A stretch of 64,000 nt of DNA from Adiantum capillus-veneris (Eukaryota; Streptophyta; Polypodiopsida; Polypodiales; Pteridaceae), in assembly GCA_014529385.2 (NCBI GenBank), contig CM043943.1, positions 155,467,092 to 155,531,091 on the forward strand, written 5' to 3'. The position numbers and the translations under genes are program-made. This document shows positions 24,201 through 38,000 of this stretch, piece by piece. Below the pieces are notes generated by a model that worked only from the letters and a program-made list of their open reading frames with translations, had not been told where the DNA came from and searched no databases. How positions within the stretch are numbered: the stretch's first letter is position 1; every line of letters starts with the position of its first letter.

Positions 24201-27200
24201 GAAGTTTGAAGGCCTACCCAGTTCTTCTTCTTCTTCTTCTTCTGACAGTTCTTCTAGCTCTTCAAACTCGAGCAAAGAAGACAGGAAAAGCAAAAAGCGA
24301 AGCAAGAAACAACGCTTCGGAAAGGGCAAGAAAAAGGCAAGGAAGTCTTAAGTCTCGCCCAGTGAGTGATACTTCTACAGAGGACTCGTCTACGGATAGT
24401 TTAAACTCTGACAACGGGAACTTTTATGCGAATAAGAAGAATCTTTACAAAGCCAACCAGTATGACTTTCTCGAAGATAAAAGCAAGAAAGTCCGACACT
24501 TTAAGGAAGGTGGCCAAGCACTTAAGTTTGATACATTTTCAGGATACTCCGACGCTTCGAAGGCTTTGTCTTTTATACAGCAGTTTGACATCGCTTTCGC
24601 GGGAGGACGCTATTCAGAGCACTCCCAGATTCGGAGAGCTGCCTCTTACTTTAAGAAGAATGCTCGTACTTGGTGGTCCACGCTTCTTTTAAACCAGACT
24701 GCACCAGTTAAATGGCTGAAATTTAAAAAGCTTTTTATTTCTTCTTGGTTGACGCAAGAATATGAACGAGCTGTACGATCTGCTTGGAACCATCTTCGAA
24801 TGACCAAGAAAGATACAATCGATGCTTATTGTGAAAGATTCTAGAGCTCTTTTCTACCTGCCTCTTCATTCAAGAAGATCTTGTTCAGAGAACAAATTGA
24901 GCGGTTTACCTTGGGTCTACCTACAGAGATCCGAGATCACTGCTTGGATCAGAAGTCAGCTTCTATGCAGGAGTTGATGAGTCATGCGAAGCGGGGCTTT
25001 GCCATTCACTCTGGCAGTCTGACCTACCCCACAGATGAGGCCATGACACAACGAGCCGAACAGACTTCTGGGAATGAAAGTAGAAAGAAAAAGAGCAACC
25101 TAGAGAAAAAGGATGCACGACCCAAGCTTACTCCTGAGGAGAGAGCTCGCTTCATCAAAGAGGGGAAGTGCTTTGGATGCGGGGAACATGGACATATCTC
25201 CGCGAAGTGTCCTAAAAAGGCACAGAAAGAACAGAATGATAAAGACGACGACAGGCCTGGGAGCTCGAGAGCAGCTGAGGAACGTGGCAGAAAAGGCAGA
25301 TAGAAAAGCAGAACTGGTACCACATGGCGTGGGACTTGCACCGAATCAAATGAATGAAGGTACAAACTTTGCCGCTTTTTGGGGCAAAGTGAAGGATCAG
25401 GAAGCTCTTTTGAAGGAGCCCAGGCCAAATTCTTTTCACTTGGAATTGGCGGCTCGATTTGGAATTACGCCCGACAGACTGACGCCACAGACGGAGGTAG
25501 TTCGACTGGCACCAGGATGGGATGTTGCCATTACACCGAGCATTGCAAACTTCATTTGCAATGACAGGGGTGTTCAGGGCACGCAAGTGACGTTCTACTC
25601 AGGATCCCTTGGTACCACAAGAACTACGCCGTGGTTGACTACCGGGCCAAGAAAGCGACTTTGATAAATGAAGGGCTTAGAGATTGTACTTGATGAACTT
25701 CAGTTTCTTACTCATTCTTTTGGGAGAGAACTGAACGATGGATAAAGGTTGAATATGTTTTGACCTGATCAAAAGAACGCCAAGATTTTTCTCCACACTC
25801 ATGCCAATTGCTTTTCAGAGGGCCTAAAGATCAAACCATTGATCTGATACCTGGAAGCACGCCACCGAATCGGCCACCTTACCGCGTGAGCCGAGTACAG
25901 AATGAAAAGATTATGAACCTGGTGAAAGACCTCTTGGAAAAGGGTCTTGTCCAGCCTAGTACTTCGCCGTATTGCTCTCCAGTGTTGTTGGTTTTGAAGA
26001 AAGACGGATCTTGGAGAATATGCATCGATTATAGCACTCTCAACGAAATCACCATCAAGAACAGATTTCCGACTCCTAGGATCGATGATATACTCGACAG
26101 GTTACAAGGATCCTCGTGCTTTAGCAGGATTGACTTGAAGAGTGGATATCATCAGATCAGGATAGCGCCAGGAGATGTCTACAAGACAGCCTTTCGGACG
26201 ACTTTTGGGTTATTTGAGTTTTTGGTGATGCCTTTTGGCTTAACCAATGCTCCTGCGACATTTAACCGGATGATGGACAGGATTTTTTGAGAGTACAAGC
26301 TATTTGTTGGCACTTTCTTTGACGACATCATTGTTTTCTCCAAGAATGAGACAGAACACAGAGATCATCTGCTTCAAGTCTTTCAGGCATTACGAGATCA
26401 CAAGTTAGTGATTAATGCAAAGAAAAGTGACCTTTTCCTACCAGAGATACACTTTTTGGGACACAGTGTGTCAGCAGCAAGAGTGCAAATGGACCCGGCC
26501 AAGACAGAGACTATCCGTGATTGGCCCAATTTGAGGAATGTCCATGAAGTTAGAAGCTTCTTGGGACTGTGTTCGTACTACAGGCGGTTGATACGAAAGT
26601 TTGCAGAGGTTGCTTCCCCTTTGCATACCTTGACACAAAAAGAAGTACCTTTTTCGTGGGGACCCACAGAGGTGACTGCCTTTCGAACATTGAAAGAGAA
26701 ATTGACTACGGGACCTATTTTGACTTTGTCAGACTTGCAGAATTCATTTGAAGTGTATTGTGATACTTGTGGTCGTAGTCTAGGTGCGGTCTTGATGCAA
26801 GAAGGCCATGTCATAGCTTACGAGAGCCGTTTGTTCTCTAGGCCGGAGATGACAGCACAGATCCATGAGAAAGAGCTTTTGGCGGTTATCCATGCTCTTA
26901 CTCGGTGGCGGCATTACCTACTCGGAGCGGATTTTACTGTCTTTACAGACCATTAGAGTTTGCGCTACTTCTTGTCACAGAACCAACTTTCGGAAAAGCA
27001 GATGCGGTGGACGAACATCTTGTCACAGTTCCACTTCCAGATTGTCCATGTGCAGGGACAGAAGAATGTGGTGGCAGATGCTTTGTCTCGGAAACCGTTG
27101 GTTCTGGCTATTTCCGCAATACATCATAGGACCTTCGAGGATATGATCGATCAGTATGCCACAGATACAGATTTTGCAGATATTTTCACACGGCTACGGG

Positions 27201-28797
27201 ATGGGGAGACAATAGCTGGATACTCCCTTCGGGAAGGCTACTTGATGAAAAAGACTATGTTGTGCGTTACACAGCCGTTGAGGGAGAAGGTTATGACTGA
27301 ATGCCACTGTCCACCTTTTACGGGTCACCGCGGCATTGCTACCACCATGAAAGGGGTAGAGAGATATTTCTTTTGGCCGAGACTCAAGAAAGATGTGGAA
27401 GAGTTTGTGCGCAGTTGCTTGGTATGCCAGAAGGTCAAGTTTGACAGGCATAAAGCACAGGGATTGTTACAACCTTTACCCATACCCACCCGCCCTGGGA
27501 AAGTATAGCGATGGATTTCATTTTTGATCTCCCGAGAACACAGAGTGGTCACGATGGTATCTGGACTGTTATTGACAGATTTAGCAAACAGGCTCATTTC
27601 ATTCCAATGAAGAAAACAGTCAAGCCGGATCACTTAGCGAGACTGTTTGTGGCCCAGATTTTCAGATTACATGGCATGCTTGAGACAATTGTCTCCGACA
27701 GAGACCCCAGATTTAGAGTTTGTTTTGGAAGGCAATTTAGGAGAACATTGGCACGCGGTTGCAATTCTCGTCATCGTTCCACCCCGCAGACTGACGGGCA
27801 ATCCGAGATTGCCAATTCAGTGGTTCTAGATTTATTGAAGTCTTATATCTCAGATCAGAAGACTCAATGGAAAAGATATTTACCTTTGGTGGAATTTGCC
27901 TCCAATAACACGATACACTCGTCGACGGGGAAGGCGCCATTTGAGATTGTTGAAGGTGCTACGAAGGTTCCACCCTTCCTGAGCACGAAAGATAAGATCT
28001 TTGAAGCGAATGAATATACACGAGATCTGGATACGGCTTTTGCCAAGGTTCGCGAGACTTTGCAGAAGTCTCAAGAACGACAGAAAAAGGCAGCGGATCG
28101 CCATCGTTGAGACATGAAATTGAAGGAGGATGATTGGGTGCTCTTACGTTTTGAGAAGGCATGCCTACGATAGAAAAAGGGATAGGAGAGGCTTTTTCCA
28201 AAGCTTAGTATGCAATACTACTGCCCTTTCCAGATTACTGAAAAGATAAATGAAGTCTCCTTCCGACTGAAACTACCAGATACTTGGAGGATTCACAATG
28301 CATTTCATGTGAGTCTCTTGAAATCTTTTAAAGGTGATGTGCCTGATGATGGGGAGCTTGATGAGCAACCCGAAGTGGAAGAAAACGAGGAGATCCTTGT
28401 TCCTGAACAGATTTTGGCACATAAGGATACGAAGAATAAGAGTAAAGTCCGAAGGCGGTTCTTGGTTAAGTTCAAGAATTATCCTGCACTTGATGCGAAG
28501 TGGATGGAGGAGGAGGACCTAGCAGATACTCCTCAGATTGTGAAACTTTACCTCGATGCTTTTGGTTTAGCATAGTCTACTCCAAATGGAACCCAGAATT
28601 TAGCTTGGCCGGAGATCTGGTGCAGTGGGATGCACAAGAGGGGAGTCACTCCACTCCTTTGTCAACAGATGGTATGTCACAAAGTGATGACGTGGCTACG
28701 GACATCAGAAACCCTGATTTCTGTCAAAAACCCTAAAATTCCTGCAAACCCTAATTTTTGCCAAAAACCCTAATTTCCAGAAATCACGGAGGCTATT

Positions 28798-28832
<35 letters not shown>

Positions 28833-31800
28833 TTTTGAAAATGATGAGCGACGCAAATTTTGCTTTTTCTCTACAATATGAGAAAGAGAGAGAGAATGCT
28901 TTTGCTTTCAAGTTTTGACTCTCTGTGAGAGAGAGAGAGAGAGAGAGCAATTGCTTTTGATTTGAAGCTTTTGGGGCTCTGCTTTCGGGCATCCCTTGTA
29001 ACCTTTAAACTAGTGCTGAGGGCCTCACTTCTCAGAGCATCTGGACGCAGAGTCTGAGAGTGAAACCCTAGCCACTCTCTTGTACTTTGATTTGATTAAT
29101 ATAAAAAGAAATACCGAAAGGGGCGCCAATCTTTGGGGCCAATATCTCTAGGCACGGAACTCCGTCGGGCCAGTGTACATCTATAGTGATTTGTGACTTG
29201 TTTTGAAGTGGTTATTTGGTGCTGTCGCGGTTGATTCTTGACTTGGAGTGTCCAAGTTTGTTACAAAATCTGCGCCAACATGCTGACGTGGCAGACAATA
29301 TGGATTTCCGCGTTTTGCACTGACAGGTAGTGACATGGCAGCCTGTACAGAATTCAGCTTTTTGCATTGGCTGATTTTACTGGCAGATTTTGAGCCAGTT
29401 GCTTTTGAGGATTATTGCTTTTGAGTTTGAAGCTTTTGGGGCTCTACTTTTAGCACCCATTGTAATGTTTTTAAGTGAACAGAGGGGGGCTCACTTCTCC
29501 GAGCATCTGGACGCAGAGTCTCAGAGCGAGCACCCGCGGGAGTTGTACTTTACTCAAAGATTAATACAAAAAGAGATACCGAATTTGTGCTTTAGTTCAT
29601 CTCATTCGGGTCGGTCCCTACGCAATGTGGTGCCAGTTCTGCTTTCATCTTTCCTTTTCTTCCGCACTCGACGGCTACTCTTTAACTCTCAAGTTTATCT
29701 TTTGGTGGTCCTTTGGTTCATCTTCTTTTCAAAAGTTCTTGTCCATCTCTTTCTGCGAGTACAGGTTCCGCTTTTCTACACTCGTCTGTCCTTCCAGCTT
29801 TCCTATCTACTGAGAGGAGAAGCAATGGCCACACGCCATCTCGGGTAAATCTTATCGATCAAGTAATTCTTCAGTTGTTTCGCAAGTCTCGTGTCTATGG
29901 AGTACTTGATCAATCTTTTCACAGATGTGTCAACCTGTAAGTTGACGTTGGAAAAATTTTCCACTCTTTCCAAATCTTCATTCTTTTCTTCAGTTCCTGC
30001 GCCGGATTTGAAATTTTCTTTTGCCTGCCCCTCTCTTATCTTTGTCAGATTCTCCGAGAGAACCCATATGTAATCTGGGATTCTTTATGGCTTTATGCCC
30101 TGTAAGACAAGAGCGCGCCCAATGCGCGATGTATGAAGGGGGGGAGTGGCTAACAAGTCCGTGATCGGGAAGTCCGGATTTTCTTTCACAAAAACTGCGT
30201 GTGTTGCAGAATGATCGGATCCTCCGTAGAAAGAAGAATCTTTCTGTGCTCTGATACCACTGTAACCGGCTTGGACACTCTAGGCGAGAAATCAATAGCA
30301 ACACACGACCAGAAACTTCATGATCACTGAACTTTAATAGAAAGAGAGAGAGAGTCCACACGACCCGACGGAGTTCTGTGCCTAGAGGTATTAGTCCCAA
30401 AGACTGGCCACCTTGCTTTAAACCATAAGTCTAACTCCATTCAGAAAAGGCAAGAGCCAGTGAAGAGAATGAATCAAGGGAACCAGATGACAGCTCATCA
30501 CCTGACTATGAAGAATCAATGGCTTCCGACAAACTAGGGGAACCAGATGCAAGTTCATCAAACCATTCTAGAGAACGAGGAATTAGATGATAGTGCGTCT
30601 TAGGATTTCGATGATTGACACTGACGTGCCAATGGACAGGCGAAGCGAAAGACGCTACCCGCAGGTCCCAGGGCACAAGGAAAGAAAGGAAAAAGGGAAT
30701 CGGCTGGTAGATCAGAACATTCCCCAGACCCAGAACAAGATTTCTTTTTGAAGCTGACCAATACACGAGGGACTAAGACACTGCTTTTGCCAAGGTCCGT
30801 GAGGCTTTAGAGAAGTCTCAAGAACGACATAAGAAGGTAGCAGATCGACATCGACGAGACTTGCAATTAAAAGAAGACAATTGGGTGCTCTTACCGTTTG
30901 AGAAGGCACGCCTAAGGCAACGGAAGGGAAAGGAGCGGCTTTTTCCAAAGCTTAACATGAGGTATTATGGCCCTTTCCAGATTAAAGAAAAGATAAATGA
31001 TGTCTCCTTTCGACTCAAGCTGCCCAATACTCGGAAGATTCACAATGCATTCCATGTGAGTCTCTTGACACCTTTTAAAGGTGAGGTGTCAGGTTATGGG
31101 GAGTCTGATGAGCAACCCGAAGTGGAAGAGAGCGAGGAGATACTTGTTCCTGAACAAATTTTGGCAGACAAGGAAAGAAAGATGAAAGGTAAAGTGATTC
31201 GGCGCTTCTTGGTCAAATTCAAGAACTATCTGGCATTAGATGCGAAGTGGATGAAGAAGGAGGACCAAATACTCCTCAGATTTTGGAACTTTACCTTGAA
31301 GCATTCGGTTTAGCATCGTCTACTCCAACAGATCCCCGAACTCGGCAAGGTTGAATCTGGTGCAGAGGGATTGCACAAGTCCGCTCCTTTGTCAACAGAT
31401 TACCTCGATTGAATAAGGTCACTGATGTCCCCTTTGGGTTTTAGGGATACTGTTGGGCTGACAATATTCTATTGAATGACTTTATGAACGGAATGCTCGA
31501 AATTGAATATGAATGATTTGTACTCTCTCATTTGACTTGTTTGAGTGCAGGAACTAAAAGACGAAATGACTGCACCATTTCGGTCTCATAAATCTCTATA
31601 GACTTGATCACAAGGATTATCAGGCATCAGTGAGGTCAGGCATGGATCTAGATGCGACAGTCATGGTCTGAGATTTGGAATGAATTTTTCTAATCACCCT
31701 CTGGCGAGTAGCAAAAAAATTTAGACCAATGCTAGGAACCAAAATGATATGAAGCATCTCCTGTAAGAGCCCTATAAACAGAGGGCACTACGTGCCAACG

Positions 31801-32004
31801 AAAATGAACAGACGAGACAAACTTTTAACACTTCAATGACAACTGAATTGAAAGAGATGCATGACACACGGGACGCGGAGTGGAGGAGTTCCACCCCAAG
31901 AGAGCACCCGCCCCAAACCCTGGCGTCTCTTTCAGTATTTTTTTATATTGCTTCAACTTTGTACAACGCTATGGCTCTGCTCTACATCTACTCGCAGTAG
32001 AATG

Positions 32005-32055
<51 letters not shown>

Positions 32056-35000
32056 TACAAGCGTTTGGCATGAATCGTGGAGTGTGCATACAATCCTACC
32101 ACGTCATTAGCTTCATCCGCAATTGTGGGTCTGCTTTATTTTAATTGTATGGGCACCATCGGACGGGGTCCCATAAGTTGAAAAGACAATCGAATGTTTG
32201 GCCCCACTCGACGAGGATCTGTAAGTTGGTGAGAACTTCTGCTTCTTCTACTTCTTCTAGGGTTTAGACCCCTCGGCCAGGATCTGCACATTGGCTCAAG
32301 TCTACAGCGGCTTGACACGTCAACAGTTTGTGGAAAGCAATCGTCCGCAGTTACAGTATATCTACAAAACAACTCAAGTTAGCTCAAAAATATCGAAGGG
32401 TCATTCTGAGAGACATTTAGTTTTCTCATTCCATATCGAAGCTCTTGATATTCCGACGTAGCAAAATTAGCTAACGGGTGTCTTGATACACTAAAATTAC
32501 ATACCCAAGCAATCTCACCCAATTAGGGATATTAAGTGGTTGGCACATCACAATGCAACACAAATGCTCACATATGCATGTTACAAGACACAACAAATAG
32601 CGTGGCTAGGCACTCCTTCGAGACAGATGGTCTACGGCATGACTCGATGACTACCTCGTCACTCCCCCCGCAAATAATCTAAAAAGATCAGAGCCATAAG
32701 CTCAGAGGACTGATACAACCAAACACCCCCCAGACCGCAACCTGTGTCGCTTGGAGGTTTCAAGCATTCAACTAAACACTCCCCAACCACCCGGTTTGCG
32801 TCGTTCAGAGGTTTTCCAGTGTACAACGAAACGCTCCCCAGATGGTCGTTCCGAGGTTTTCAAGCATACAACAAAACGCTCCCTAGACACCCTGTCTGCA
32901 TCATCTTCTACATTGCATGATGTTTCTACATTGCATAATGTTTGGGCTCCTAGCTTGAAGAAGGTGGCAGAGATTGCCGAGGAACGTTTTTTTACCAATG
33001 CAACATTGCATTTCATGCTACACGCACGAGGGCCTACAAAAGATTTGTGAATGTTGTCTCAGCCGTTGCAGCTACGGGAGCACCAATTACTCCTACCAGA
33101 TTCGCACTAGTAGATTGACACGTCAAGTAGACATGGTACATGAGCAATTGCATGGTCATTTTATAGAGAGTCTTAGGCAATATATGGATGTACTATCATA
33201 TCAAATGGCTAGAAAGATGTGCGAAAGCGTCACTTACTCAACATCCTCGTCTCTTGTTGTACTGACACAACAGTTTTTGGGAGCCATTGATGTGTCGGGA
33301 GTTGGCATACGCATTATTGGTATGTTTCTTATTTTTATTTCTTGGCACTTGAAAATCAAAGCATAGAGCATCATAGTTCAAAGTGAAGTGCTTCTTACAA
33401 GATACGAATCCCAAATGTGCTAGAGAGATCATTTTTCGATACATTCGAGATGCTATCGAGGAGGTTGGGTCACAACATGTAGTGCAAGTGGTAACAGTCA
33501 ATGCAAGCACTTGCAAGCTTAAGGGCGAAATGGTCGAAGCGGCATACCCACACATAGTATGGAGTCCGTGTGCAACACACTCCATTGATCTTATGATGGA
33601 AGATATTGGTGCACTACCATGGGTGACTACACTAGTTGATAAAGCTCTATAGTTTATCAACTTCATTCATCAAAAATCATTTGCTCTAGGGTTCTACCTA
33701 AGTCAGGTCTTGGCGGATGAACCTGGTGATCTCGAACTGTGTAAGAGTCAAAGAGGGTGCATCCAATGAGTACTAGAAGGGGGGCAATTTGTCTATGCTG
33801 AACCCATGAATGGAACCATGATGTTATCTCCCCATACCAGCATGATGTATCTCCCTGCATGGCGCTAACTGTCGAGAGGACTCAAGTGCTAGGCGGGCAT
33901 ATCTGTCTCTGGGAAGTTCCCATGAAGGAGACTGATCTGGTGAGCGCATCAACCACTAAAGGGGGGACAACTAGCTCTGCTTGGATAATGTCACGTGGTA
34001 CTAAAGCCTTGGCTCTAATAAGCCGCGAGATCATAGAGAGTAGAGGCTTCTCCATGTCTCCCCATCCATCAGTGCGACCCAACCTCCCATGATGATCCAA
34101 TGAGGATCCCCAAATCTCAGCTCCAAAGAGCAATACGAAAGCCACCAAAGTGTCAAAGAGCCAAAAGCCAAAGCTTTGTCCGAGGCTCTTGAAACTGAAC
34201 CTATGAACATATCCTCTCCAATCTACCCTATGTTGCATGGGCTCTGGTTAGTCTAGTCTCTGCTACTCTCCTCAATGAAAAGTGCGACCCAACCTCCCAT
34301 GACGATCCAATAAGGATCCCCAAATCTCAGCTCCAAAGAGCAATGCCGAAGCCACCAAAGTGTCAAAGAGCCAAAGCTTTGTCCAAGGCTCCTGAAACTG
34401 AACCTATGAACATATCCTCTCCGATCTACCCAATGTTGCATGGGCTCTGGTCAGTCTAGTCTCTGCTGCTCTCTGCAATGAAAATGTTGGTCCACTAAAG
34501 ACCACCCCAAGGTAGGTGTAAGTATTTGTATACTCCATTATCTCCTAGCCATATGTGAATGCGAGTACTGACCTCCTGATCCACTGTGAGGTGGTATTAA
34601 ACACCATAACCTTGGTTTTACCAAGATTGACAGACAAACCACTTTCATGGGCAACCCTATGCAAAGCATCCAAGTGGCGTTGCATCCCCTCCGGAGAGTC
34701 GGAGATCAACACAATATCATCAGCATATAACAATAGTGGAATACATGTCCATGCCAGCTGTGCACCTCTATCACCATCTCTCTCATTATAGTCTAAGACC
34801 TCATCCACATACATACCAAATAGAGTAGGAGAGAGTGGGCAGCCCTACTTCAGCCCAATAATGGAATGAACCAATGTAGATAGACCCTCTGAGGTGCGTA
34901 CATGCCCCACTACTGACCTATATAATGCCATGATCTCCCAAATGAGCTCTGTGGGTACTCCCATCTCCTATAGTTTGCGCATCAGTCTAGCTCTAGCGAC

Positions 35001-38000
35001 TATGTCAAATGCTTTGCGGAAGTCCACAAAACTACAATAGATCCGTCTCCCATGTTGATCTACCCTCCTCAATAATGGCTCTGAGTGTCATGATATGGTC
35101 AAGTGTAGAAAAACCTCTCTTGAACCCTAGCTACCCGGTTGCTTGTATCCCCTCCCTCTCTGCCCATCAACTCAACTGCTGCTCAAAAATGGATGCGTAC
35201 AACCGTGCCAATGTGTGTCCAATCATGATAGTGCGATAATTCCCACGCTCCATAGGGTCTCCTGACTTGAAGATAGGTATAATAGTAGATAAGCTCCAAG
35301 TATCAGGCGAGCCCTCACACATGGCACGTTTGAACATAAATGCTAGAAGCTCTGCTAGTAGATCTCTGGCATGCATGAAATACTCAGCCACTAAGCCATC
35401 ATGATCATATGCTCTCCCAGTCCTCGTCTTGTCAATGGCGTTCTTTACCATCTCAGTGGTGAAAAAAGCACATGTGTGGGCATGGATCAGCGGGGCAGGT
35501 AGGGGCAGCTGTCCAGGAACTCTGTACAAAGATGATGCGTACTAGCCCCAAGCTTCTGTAGAGGTAAAAGCGGGGGGTTGGGGGCGGGGGGGTTGCTCAT
35601 GAAAGAGTCAGCATGCCTCACGTGAGTATTGACTCAAGAATAGCTGGTATAGATCCTGCTCTACTCGAGCCAGAAATGCTATCATCTTCCGCCTCGGAAG
35701 TCAATCTGTGATTGTCTGTGATTGATGTCCCCCAAAAGCACCTCCCTCTGAAGTCTCGCTCTTGTCTCGCGGCATTCTTCATCATACCAGCTATTCTGGG
35801 GCATGCTCCCAGAACACAGTCTCTGCTCAGGCTGCGTGTGTGGATATGCCTCTGCCGTTGCATCATGTAATGTCTGTGTCAATATAGTAGTAAGCTCCTC
35901 CAGAGGTCGCCCTGGCTCCTCGATGCACAAGAGTCTGTAGATCCCATCTATGTATATAAAGTCAGTCTCCCGCATGAAGTTGTAATGGGTAGGGGCTGCT
36001 ACCTGTGGCCTGTGTGCTACACTAAACTGGAAACAGATGGTCATCGACACAAGGGCATGATCCACTTCCACACCAACAGGTCTCGGTCCAACCGTGAGAT
36101 CCTGGATACTAGAGATGAATCTCGGCTGTGCCATGACATAATCCAATGAACTGGCTCCATGTCTGTGTGGAAAGCATGTAAAACCTCCCGCTGTGGGAAA
36201 TCTTTGTAGGCCATTCAAGATGGCCAATCCACGTGCAGTCCCTATGTCTATCAAGTGTCGTCAATACTCAATATGTTCCACATCCTTTGATAGTCTAGAC
36301 AGGCCCATCTCTGCAACATCCAGCTCTCTCACATCTCCTCTGAAGTATCATAAAATATTGTCTGGTGATGTGCAATCCTAGCATTGAAGTCCCCTAGGAT
36401 GATAATGTCACTATCTCTAGAGAACTCCCATATGTCATCATCCAAAATAGAAAAGGAGGATTGTCCTCAGGGTGGTGCATATACTGACATACTCGGGGGA
36501 AAGTAGCAAATAGCAATGTAAAGATACCTTCCTGTCTCTGCTCTCAATCTCACCCACAAGTACCTAGCCTGCTCATCCCTGCGGGCTAAATGTATCAACG
36601 GCTGTAACTCCTCCCGGAATAACACTACCACTCCCCTTGAGCCCCGCCCTCTGTGCTTTGATCGTGTCTCTTGTCTACAGGCTGTCTCCAATTTGTATCC
36701 ATTGATGTGAGCATAGACTGCCCAGGGGCTTGATGTGTCTCAGAGTAGAAAACGGCGTCTCTCGCAGTAAAACTATCCTCAAAAGCACCCACATCAAGGC
36801 GCATGGATCCATTACAATTCCACGTAGAAACTTTGGGTGTGGTCCCATAGGTCTCGCACTATCATGTGGAGCGTCGCTCCAATATCACCACTCTTCCGTC
36901 TCGGTAAAAGGCAATTTGTGGCCCAATGTTATGAATAAAAGAGAGAACATAGATGTGTGTGGATGGCTTACTCGGTAAATTTTTGTTGGTGACTCTTCAC
37001 GTGTCCCTTACCTCGGGCGACACCCTTTTGAACCCGCACTTGCACCCCTTCACGTGAACGAGCACAAGACGGCAAGCTGCCACCACTTCCCCAAAGTGAT
37101 CGCACCCGTTCTTCTCCCTTGCTTGCACCCTTTCCCCAATCGTTGGGCTCAGAAGAAGAATCGATGGGCTGAAATGCTACAAACCTTTTCCTGGAGTGTT
37201 TTTACGTAAGAAACCAGTAGCACGATACTTTTGAATTACCCAATCAACCCTCTCAAGGGACCCCCACACCGTTGCCGATGTGGTATTTGCTTTAGATTGC
37301 GTAAATGGAATGTACACACATGCAATACCTCAAGTGCAAACTCTACTGACTCGAATGACAATTGTCGTCGCAGTAACTCCTCAAGACAAGGCACCTCTCG
37401 GGCTGATTTGATGCACCTTTGGATCGTTCTCAATGTGGGATTGATGATGGCCACCAAGGGGTAGATCTAGGGTTGAGGCAGTTACTACAAGATTTTGAAC
37501 CAAAAGTCTTACATCACATGAAGGATTTTGAAGATCAATCTCTTGTTCTAGTTGACATGATTAAGCCACGTTATAAAAAGTCTTAGAACGATGCAATGAC
37601 GTGGAATTTAGCAATCAAAGCATAATGGTTTTGCAAGAAGCAACAGTTCAAGACAAAAGTTCCAGATAACTCAAAGACTAAAGAATTTTGGAAATTCAAT
37701 GCTTTTCCAAAAGTCTATCAACAACAGAAGTCATTCCTTTAATCGAGGCTCTCATTTTAAATGGGAGGAAATGTCACGATTGTGACAATGTTACATTATT
37801 ACATCTAGTCCTAGTTGCAGATACAAGAAGTGACATGCCAAGGAGGACCCCTACGCTTGATGGTCACGACTTTTCGCTCTAGAGACATGCATCTTCGCCA
37901 AGAAGCCACACTCCTTCGTCAGCTGGTCACACCCCTTCAACCAATGGGTGCAGCTCTTCGTCCAAAGGATGTGTCTCTACATCTAGAGTCATGTCTCTTC

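Larger units (their letters stand above)
23122..29265 (+). mobile_element. A2: Ty3/gypsy chromovirus, 6,144 bp, TSD AAATC
   Basis: LTRs 23122-23673 and 28675-29265 start TGTCACAAAG and end TTTGTTACA. The duplication AAATC is at 23117-23121 and 29266-29270. The iMet PBS is at 23675-23686. The domain order is gag, protease remnant, RT, RNase H, integrase, GPY/F and chromodomain. LTRs are alike in their 3' halves but differ upstream, including a (TA)n in one and a T run in the other. About 490 bp of 3' UTR present in A3, with the LTR-proximal polypurine tract, is missing. Several in-frame stops and the loss of the protease catalytic Asp make it inactive. It sits inside the A4 LTR. Confidence 0.95.

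Noticed and set aside
26315-26335. Unusual RT catalytic box FFDD in A elements and FLDD in B1 in place of YxDD
   Set aside because: FxDD boxes are common in plant Ty3/gypsy RTs, so this is not noteworthy by itself.
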